Source of the DNA: Deltaproteobacteria bacterium
GTDB taxonomy: Bacteria > Desulfobacterota > GWC2-55-46
Assembly (NCBI GenBank): GCA_021825035.1
Contig: JAKAIQ010000050.1
Coordinates: 1-11,368, forward strand
Reading direction: 5' to 3'
DNA length: 11,368 bases
Position 1 is the first letter of the stretch; the number at the start of each line of letters is the position of its first letter. Below the pieces are notes generated by a model. That model was not told the DNA's origin. It was given only the letters and a program-made list of their open reading frames with translations, and made no database searches. Positions 5,858 to 9,487 of this stretch are shown in pieces. The position numbers and the translations under genes are program-made.

Positions 5858-6346
5858 ATGACGATTTCCTGCCAGGGTGAGGATTACAGGTGGTACAGAG
5901 ACAGGGCCGTGAGGAGCCGTGATTTCAACACGATGAGCGAGGTGGCGATATTCGCCGGGCCGGTGATGGATATGTATCCGGCGGTAACGGCCTCCGAACT
6001 CAAGATACTTGTCGAACGCGGCGAAAATTTCGTCCTTGTTGACGTCCGTGATGGCGATTCTTTTGAAAAAGAGCATATACCCGGCTCCATAAACATACCG
6101 GTTGCCCGCCTTGAGCTCGATTCTCCAAAGATCATGGGCATGGATGAGCTTGTCATAGTTTACAGCGTCGGGCCGCTTTGCGGCGCAAACGCGGTCGGAG
6201 CCGATAAGCTCGTGACCATCGGGTACAAGCACGTCATGAGGTTCAGGGGCGGGATCGAGGAATGGAAAAACTCCGGATACAGGGTTGATGGGAGGGGCAT
6301 GGCGGATGAGCCCTCTGCGGAAGGAGCCGTTGGAGAAGCGGCCTGA
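5858..6346 (+). CDS. Rhodanese-domain protein lacking the usual active-site cysteine
   Basis: Rhodaneses carry sulfur on a cysteine in the loop after the central strand. This 162-residue cytoplasmic protein has a single rhodanese domain (about 42-145). LVDVRDGDSFEKEHIPGSIN (60-79) holds the Asp-x-Arg and HIPG motifs, and GGIEEWKNSGY (131-141) is the closing motif. At the active-site position the sequence reads VYSVGPLCGAN (101-111): Ser103 stands where most members have Cys, while Cys108 lies five residues later. It may be inactive, bind a ligand, or use Cys108. The N-terminal 40 residues (WYRDRAVRSRDF) and the Ala/Gly/Glu-rich tail are extra. GAGAGG lies 7 bases before the ATG. The gene starts 92 bases after the DUF3568-type lipoprotein and may be cotranscribed. 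Confidence 0.88.
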   Translation: MTISCQGEDYRWYRDRAVRSRDFNTMSEVAIFAGPVMDMYPAVTASELKILVERGENFVLVDVRDGDSFEKEHIPGSINIPVARLELDSPKIMGMDELVIVYSVGPLCGANAVGADKLVTIGYKHVMRFRGGIEEWKNSGYRVDGRGMADEPSAEGAVGEAA

Positions 6347-6389
6347 TCGACGCAAGGCGATTCGCGGGATGTTGCGCTATCGAGCCCGC

Positions 6390-6418
6390 CGGCCGTAAGG
6401 CCGTGTTGTTGTTTTTTT
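6390..6418 (+). terminator. Candidate terminator after the rhodanese gene
   Basis: CGGCC (6390-6394) and GGCCG (6399-6403) form a five-bp stem with loop GTAA. TGTTGTTG and a seven-T run (6412-6418) follow. The T-run is eight bases from the stem, so efficiency is uncertain. The next hairpin (6449-6474) may back it up. Confidence 0.45.
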
Positions 6419-6448
6419 ATTCCGACGAATACCGCGGTGAGCAATAAT

Positions 6449-6474
6449 AAAGCCCCGGCCAAGGCCGGGGCTTT
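6449..6474 (-). terminator. Strong terminator closing the rrf2-cupin unit
   Basis: AAAGCCCCGGCC (6449-6460) is the perfect reverse complement of GGCCGGGGCTTT (6463-6474), with AA between them. Read leftward, the stem ends in TTTATTATT, so it best serves the cupin gene whose stop is 18 bases away. Read rightward, it could also stop transcripts from the rhodanese gene. Confidence 0.85.
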
Positions 6475-6492
6475 AGAGGCATTGCGGTTTTC

Positions 6493-6828
6493 CTATCGAG
6501 TCTCCATGCCGGCGCCCTGTTTCGTGACCTGAGATACCACAAGCTCGCCGTCGGCTACTATTTTATGCCATACCCCTTTCGGGGCAAGGACGCAGACACC
6601 CGGTTTCAGCTCAACGCTTTCCTCGGAGCCGTTATCGAGATAGAATTTCCCTTTGCCCTCGTGAACAAAGAATATCTGGTCGCCTTCCGGGTGCCTGTGG
6701 TAGGCGAGCACCTGGCCGGCCCTGAAATAATATGAGTCGTGGCCGAGCTGTTCGGTCTTTATGAAAGCCACCTTATTGACGTTTCCCTCCTTGAACTCCT
6801 TTTTTTCAATTACATTCACGCAATCCAT
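6493..6828 (-). CDS. Small cupin-domain protein
   Basis: The 111-residue protein is one small beta-barrel cupin. Motif 1 reads G38-QVLAY-H44-R-H46-PEGDQ-IFFVHEG (to 58): the two histidines are present, but the usual Glu is Gln51, preceded by Asp50. Motif 2 reads G77-VCVLA-P83-K-G85-VW-H88, with the third histidine. A 3-His metal site is likely, with Gln51 or Asp50 possibly replacing Glu. The substrate is unknown; it could be a sensor or a small dioxygenase-like enzyme. The frame is open upstream by 23 codons. The ATG at 6828 is chosen because AAGGAGA lies about 10 bases before it and the upstream peptide is Lys/Asn-rich and unlike the family. The rrf2-type gene ends 108 bases upstream on the same strand, with no terminator seen between them. 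Confidence 0.85.
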   Translation of the reverse strand: MDCVNVIEKKEFKEGNVNKVAFIKTEQLGHDSYYFRAGQVLAYHRHPEGDQIFFVHEGKGKFYLDNGSEESVELKPGVCVLAPKGVWHKIVADGELVVSQVTKQGAGMETR

Positions 6829-6936
6829 CGTACTGTTTTCTCCTTTCTTTCTATTTTTGGCTTTTTGATTTTTTGCGGCCAGGTGACCCGCAAGCAACTC
6901 CGCTTCATTACGGTGATTTTCACGATGCCCATGGCG

Positions 6937-7410
6937 TCATCCGGCTTCGCGCGGCTGCCGCGTGTCCGCGCCGTTCAGCTTTTTTCCCGCCCTGCGGGCC
7001 TTTTTCAGGCCGTCTCTCACAAGGTCTTCCATCGTCCGCGAATCGAGCGCCTGAAGGAGTTTCTTCTGGGCGGTTCTCCAGACGTCATGGACGGGACAGA
7101 TGTCGTCCCTTGGACACTCGCCTTTTTTTATCAGGCATACGTTCAGGAATATCGGCCCTTCGATAGCCTCGATGACCTGCCTGAGCGTCATATGGCGCGG
7201 AGAGCGCGCGAGCGCGTAGCCGCCGGATGCGCCGCGCCGCGACCTCACGAGCTCGCGCCTTGCGAGCTGCTGCATTATCTTGGCGAGATAGTTCTCCGGT
7301 ATGCCCTGCGCCCGCGCTATCTCGCGCATGCCGCAAAAGGCAAGGGGATTGGCGGAGAGGTGAAGAACCGCCCGCACTCCGTATTCGCCGTCTCTTGTAA
7401 GCCGGAACAT
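6937..7410 (-). CDS. Rrf2-family transcriptional regulator, IscR-like with three cysteines
   Basis: Rrf2 proteins are winged-helix dimers, many of which sense iron-sulfur cluster state, nitric oxide or redox change. The 157-residue protein starts MFRLTRDGEYGVRAVLHLS, the usual recognition-helix end of the family. The helix-turn-helix IARAQGIPENYLAKIMQQLA (31-50) and the wing RSRRGASGGYALAR (56-69) follow. A cluster-binding loop carries Cys92, Cys99, Cys105 and His108; IscR has Cys92, Cys98, Cys104 and His107, so one spacing is longer by a residue. A [2Fe-2S] or similar cluster is likely by family knowledge. The basic C-terminal tail (134-157) is longer than needed for the domain. GGAGAG is 6 bases upstream of the ATG at 7410. 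An upstream operator suggests autoregulation. No isc, suf or nif genes are adjacent. Confidence 0.92.
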   Translation of the reverse strand: MFRLTRDGEYGVRAVLHLSANPLAFCGMREIARAQGIPENYLAKIMQQLARRELVRSRRGASGGYALARSPRHMTLRQVIEAIEGPIFLNVCLIKKGECPRDDICPVHDVWRTAQKKLLQALDSRTMEDLVRDGLKKARRAGKKLNGADTRQPREAG

Positions 7411-7427
7411 GCCCGCTCTCCGGTGAA

Positions 7428-7462
7428 AGTCCAATATTGGACTATTCGGACTTAATTAGTCC
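7428..7462 (-). promoter_or_regulatory. Operator with four GGACT half-sites upstream of rrf2
   Basis: AGTCCAATATTGGACT (7428-7443) is a perfect 16-base palindrome. GGACTTAATTAGTCC (7448-7462) is a second inverted repeat. Together they give four GGACT/AGTCC half-sites centred about 10 bases apart, one per helical turn. They lie just downstream of the -10 box, over the expected transcription start. Binding there would block RNA polymerase, so autorepression by the Rrf2 protein is the simplest reading. Confidence 0.75.
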
Positions 7463-7464
7463 TT

Positions 7465-7492
7465 ATTATACCGATTTAACAGGCCGTGTCAA
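7465..7492 (-). promoter_or_regulatory. Consensus promoter for the rrf2-cupin unit
   Basis: On the minus strand, TTGACA (7487-7492) and TATAAT (7465-7470) are both perfect and 16 bases apart. This is the best promoter in the window. Being strong, it is well suited to control by a repressor, and the palindromic operator begins 2 bases after the -10 box. Confidence 0.85.
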
Positions 7493-7532
7493 GCGGTGTA
7501 CGTCAAGCCCGGCCGATGTCGGGAACGCCCCG

Positions 7533-7551
7533 CGGAAACGGGACGTTTCCG
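7533..7551. repeat. Perfect 8-bp inverted repeat after the SmbP-like gene
   Basis: CGGAAACG (7533-7540) and CGTTTCCG (7544-7551) pair around three bases. The hairpin lies 18 bases past the stop of the leftward SmbP-like gene and upstream of the rrf2 promoter. There is no T-run, so it is not a standard terminator; it may stabilise the 3' end of the mRNA. Confidence 0.5.
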
Positions 7552-7568
7552 GAAGCCGTGCTAAAGTC

Positions 7569-7835
7569 TCATGGCACCTGCTTGGCGTGGCTTATCGAGG
7601 CCTCCGCATGAGTTATCGCCTCTTTGGCGTGCTTGATGGCGGCGTCTGCATGAGGGCTTTTCGTAGCTTTCTCCGAGTCCTCGAAATGAGTTATCGCTTC
7701 CTTCATCTCCTTTATGGCAGCTTCCATGCGCTGTATGCCGATCTTTGAGTGCTCGTCGGCGAATGACGCGACCGGGGCCGCTATGCCCGCAACAAGAAAG
7801 GACAGCAGGGCGGCGAAAAGAATTTTCCTTTTCAT
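7569..7835 (-). CDS. smbP: SmbP-like periplasmic histidine-heptad metal-binding protein
   Basis: The 88-residue protein has a Sec signal peptide (MKRKIL, hydrophobic 5-20, cleavage likely after VASFA, residue 26). The small mature part is helical and has no cysteine. From residue 62 it repeats every seven residues as H-A-x-x-A-I-x: His62, His69, His76 and His83 are exactly in register. Two degenerate heptads (around 38-50, ending at His50) precede them. This matches the described Nitrosomonas SmbP, a small periplasmic protein built of histidine heptads that binds copper and other metals. Metal binding here is inferred from the pattern. AAGGAGGT lies 5 bases before the ATG at 7835, and a strong promoter is upstream, so expression may be high. 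The frame is open further upstream, but only this start gives a signal peptide. Confidence 0.83.
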   Translation of the reverse strand: MKRKILFAALLSFLVAGIAAPVASFADEHSKIGIQRMEAAIKEMKEAITHFEDSEKATKSPHADAAIKHAKEAITHAEASISHAKQVP

Positions 7836-7902
7836 CTGAGACCTCCTTTTTACAGGTTTTGCCTCTGCCGGGATGCCGAGGATCGAGGCGGTTGATAGCG
7901 GA

Positions 7903-7930
7903 AGTATATCAGGCGCATACGCGCTGTCAA
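7903..7930 (-). promoter_or_regulatory. Promoter for the SmbP-like gene
   Basis: On the minus strand, a perfect TTGACA (7925-7930), a 16-base spacer and TATACT (7903-7908) are present. The leader would be about 60 bases and ends in a strong ribosome binding site. No clear metal-regulator operator was recognised. Confidence 0.75.
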
Positions 7931-8254
7931 ATATGCCGCTTTCGTCATGTCCGTCATTATTGAGGCGCAAATATCTCCGCCGGGAAACTCGCAACCGATA
8001 TGCGCGAGCCGGATCAGGCTGTCTAATGGGAATGGGGAGCGGAACCGCGGATAAGGCCGGACTGAAAGGGGCCGTGCGCAGGCGAGGCGATTAAAGTTAT
8101 TCTGCGAACTTCCGACAGAACGTATGGGGGCGTGGATGGATATGGTTCGTTGCTCGGACAGGTCTTTGGAGGAAGATCCCGTCCATGAGGCCCATATAGA
8201 GAACCCCGGACGGCCAAAAGCCCTGTTCGGGGTTTTTACGTCCGGGCCGTTCGC
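7931..8254. other. Intergenic region with no convincing gene, ending in a terminator
   Basis: These 324 bases lie between the SmbP-like promoter and the end of the zinc-ribbon gene. The open frames here have no ribosome binding site and odd compositions, so they look like shadows. The one clear element is the rightward-reading hairpin plus T-run at 8202-8237. A rightward small RNA ending there is possible, but no good promoter was found for it. Confidence 0.5.
8202..8237 (+). terminator. Terminator hairpin with no obvious rightward gene before it
   Basis: AACCCC (8202-8207), GGAC (8208-8211) and GGC (8212-8214) pair in turn with GCC (8220-8222), GTTC (8225-8228) and GGGGTT (8229-8234). A two-base bulge (CT) and the loop CAAAA interrupt the stem, and three further Ts follow. 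The T-run is on the plus strand, where no gene ends nearby. It may act from the other side for the leftward zinc-ribbon gene, but its leftward tail (CTCTATAT) is poor in T. Confidence 0.6.
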
Positions 8255-8440
8255 CTATGCGTGTCCCGCGCCCTTGTCTATACCCTCGGCCATGTCGGTG
8301 AACATCGTGCCGCGAATGGTAGTTTTCTCGCCGCATCCGGGGCAGTTGATGACCGTGCCGTCCTTCAGGTCTTTAGCCTTTTTCATGAACTCTTTTTTGC
8401 ACACCGGGCAGGTGATGGTAATGAGCACGTCTTTCGTCAT
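8255..8440 (-). CDS. Small zinc-ribbon protein
   Basis: The 61-residue cytoplasmic protein has two CxxC knuckles, CPVC (11-14) and CPGC (33-36), separated by a Lys-rich segment (KKEFMKKAKDLKDG). This is a classic zinc-ribbon fold binding one zinc ion. The tail (TDMAEGIDKGAGHA) is short and polar. Such small ribbons occur as stand-alone nucleic-acid or protein-binding modules; no specific role can be assigned. AAGGAGA lies 5 bases before the ATG at 8440. The frame is open 20 codons upstream, but the family-like start and the ribosome binding site support 8440. Confidence 0.8.
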   Translation of the reverse strand: MTKDVLITITCPVCKKEFMKKAKDLKDGTVINCPGCGEKTTIRGTMFTDMAEGIDKGAGHA

Positions 8441-8471
8441 GGAGTCTCCTTCCTGAACATGGGTCGCTAGC

Positions 8472-8500
8472 GCTATACCCGCTTGCGGCCAGGACCTCAA
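8472..8500 (-). promoter_or_regulatory. Weak candidate promoter for the zinc-ribbon gene
   Basis: On the minus strand, TTGAGG (8495-8500) and TATAGC (8472-8477) are 17 bases apart, each matching four of six consensus bases. A better -35 (TTGACT, 8548-8553) exists further upstream but has no good -10 partner. Confidence 0.3.
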
Positions 8501-8762
8501 AAAAAAATCTTAAATCCATTTGAAGCTTAACATGAAATTAATCGGGCAGTCAACTGCGGCAAAGTCCAATAAGGGTTTGGAGCGGCTCGAAAGATCGCCG
8601 CAATGGGAGTTCGCGGCTTAAGAGGCCACCGGATACGCCATATCGCTCGAACGTAAAGGGCCGAGCATATGCGCGCCCCATCTTCAGCGCGGCCGATATG
8701 CCCTTGTCTGACGCTTGCGCCGGATTGTGACGAAAGTTACCGAACCGGCGGCATGGAGCCTG

Positions 8763-8768
8763 TATAAT
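8763..8768 (+). promoter_or_regulatory. -10 box upstream of the SpeD-like gene
   Basis: A perfect TATAAT (8763-8768) lies upstream of the gene, but no recognisable -35 box is at the right distance. Transcription would begin near 8775. That leaves a leader of about 55 bases to the ATG at 8831, but only about 17 bases to the alternative ATG at 8792. Confidence 0.4.
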
Positions 8769-8830
8769 CGTATGCAAGGAGCCTAAAAAAAATGATGAAG
8801 CGCCGGGATGAAATCGAGGAGAGAGGTTCG

Positions 8831-9295
8831 ATGCCGTTTCAGCTCGGAGCGCAGTGGGTAATAGAACTCTACGGCTGTTCGCGGGAGAGGATCGAAAAGG
8901 CGGGCGCCGTCGAGGAGATAATGGTCTCCGCCGCCAGGATTTCCAATTCTGTAATAACCAAAACAATATTCCATGAGTTCAGCGAGCGCGGGGTGAACGG
9001 CTTGGTAGCCATGCTCTCCGGGGCGTATTTGGCCATCCACACCTGGCCGGACAAAGGATACGCCGCGCTCGATATCTTTTCAGCCGGATCGGTTATGCCA
9101 CAGGAGACCGCCGCTTTCATAGCCGGACGGCTCGGCGCCGGACGAACGCTCATATACCTGGTGCCGCGTGGAAAGTTCGATGAGTCGGGCGTTCCCACGC
9201 CTCCAAGGAAAGTGACGCCAATCGATGGCGCCGCCGCGCCGGAGGTCCCGAAGATCGTCAGGGCCGCGATCGTTTTGTTCGGGCTTATCTTCTGA
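8831..9295 (+). CDS. SpeD (S-adenosylmethionine decarboxylase)-family protein without processing or catalytic residues
   Basis: SpeD proenzymes cut themselves at a Glu-Ser bond to make a pyruvoyl group, then decarboxylate AdoMet for polyamine synthesis. This 154-residue homologue keeps the fold signatures: QLGAQWVIELYGC (4-16), HEF..GVNG (48-57), LAIHTWPDKGYAALDIF (67-83). It reads SGAY at 63-66 where the family has (A/S)ESH. Anchored on HTWP, Ala65 replaces the pyruvoyl-forming Ser and Gly64 the Glu. The catalytic Cys, 15 residues after the HTWP His70, is Ala85 (FSAGS instead of FTCG). It should not self-process or decarboxylate. The end is a Pro-rich segment and a hydrophobic tail (VRAAIVLFGLIF). 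The start at 8831 matches the family N-terminus and has AGGAGA 8 bases upstream; an in-frame ATG at 8792 with AAGGAG is the alternative. It could be an AdoMet- or polyamine-binding regulator, or a prozyme-like partner. Confidence 0.82.
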   Translation: MPFQLGAQWVIELYGCSRERIEKAGAVEEIMVSAARISNSVITKTIFHEFSERGVNGLVAMLSGAYLAIHTWPDKGYAALDIFSAGSVMPQETAAFIAGRLGAGRTLIYLVPRGKFDESGVPTPPRKVTPIDGAAAPEVPKIVRAAIVLFGLIF

Positions 9296-9422
9296 GCCGG
9301 GATAATACCCGCCTTAGCCGTAGAAGGCCGCGCGAATCCGCAAAGCGCCATGCCTCCGTACCCTTCCCACATGCGAAAAGCATATTGCAAGGAAGCCTCT
9401 CATGCCATTAATACCGGCGGCC

Positions 9423-9452
9423 TTGACTGGGACATCGATACCCTGATATTAT
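9423..9452 (+). promoter_or_regulatory. Promoter for the YWxD-repeat protein gene
   Basis: TTGACT (9423-9428, five of six) and TATTAT (9447-9452, five of six) are 18 bases apart. The transcript would start near 9459, about 30 bases before the ATG. It lies 35 bases upstream of the gene in an otherwise unremarkable intergenic stretch of about 190 bases. Confidence 0.55.
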
Positions 9453-9487
9453 TGCATAATCCGGGACGATGCCGTCGATGGGACTGA

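Larger units (their letters stand above)
8441..8830. other. Divergent intergenic region between zinc-ribbon and SpeD-like genes
   Basis: This 390-base stretch holds a weak leftward promoter (8472-8500), an A/T-rich patch (about 8499-8545) and a rightward -10 box (8763-8768). The long minus-strand frame across it is Arg/Pro/Ser-rich without a ribosome binding site and looks like a shadow. I see nothing else in about 8555-8755. Confidence 0.5.

Noticed and set aside
6739..7455. Plus-strand frame of 238 residues across the cupin and Rrf2 genes
   Set aside because: Both opposite-strand genes have full family motifs and ribosome binding sites, while this frame has neither.
7569..8237. SmbP-like, zinc-ribbon and nearby terminator as a toxin-antitoxin or defence module
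   Set aside because: Each gene has its own start signals, the SmbP-like one has its own promoter, and no toxin, nuclease or antitoxin motif is present.
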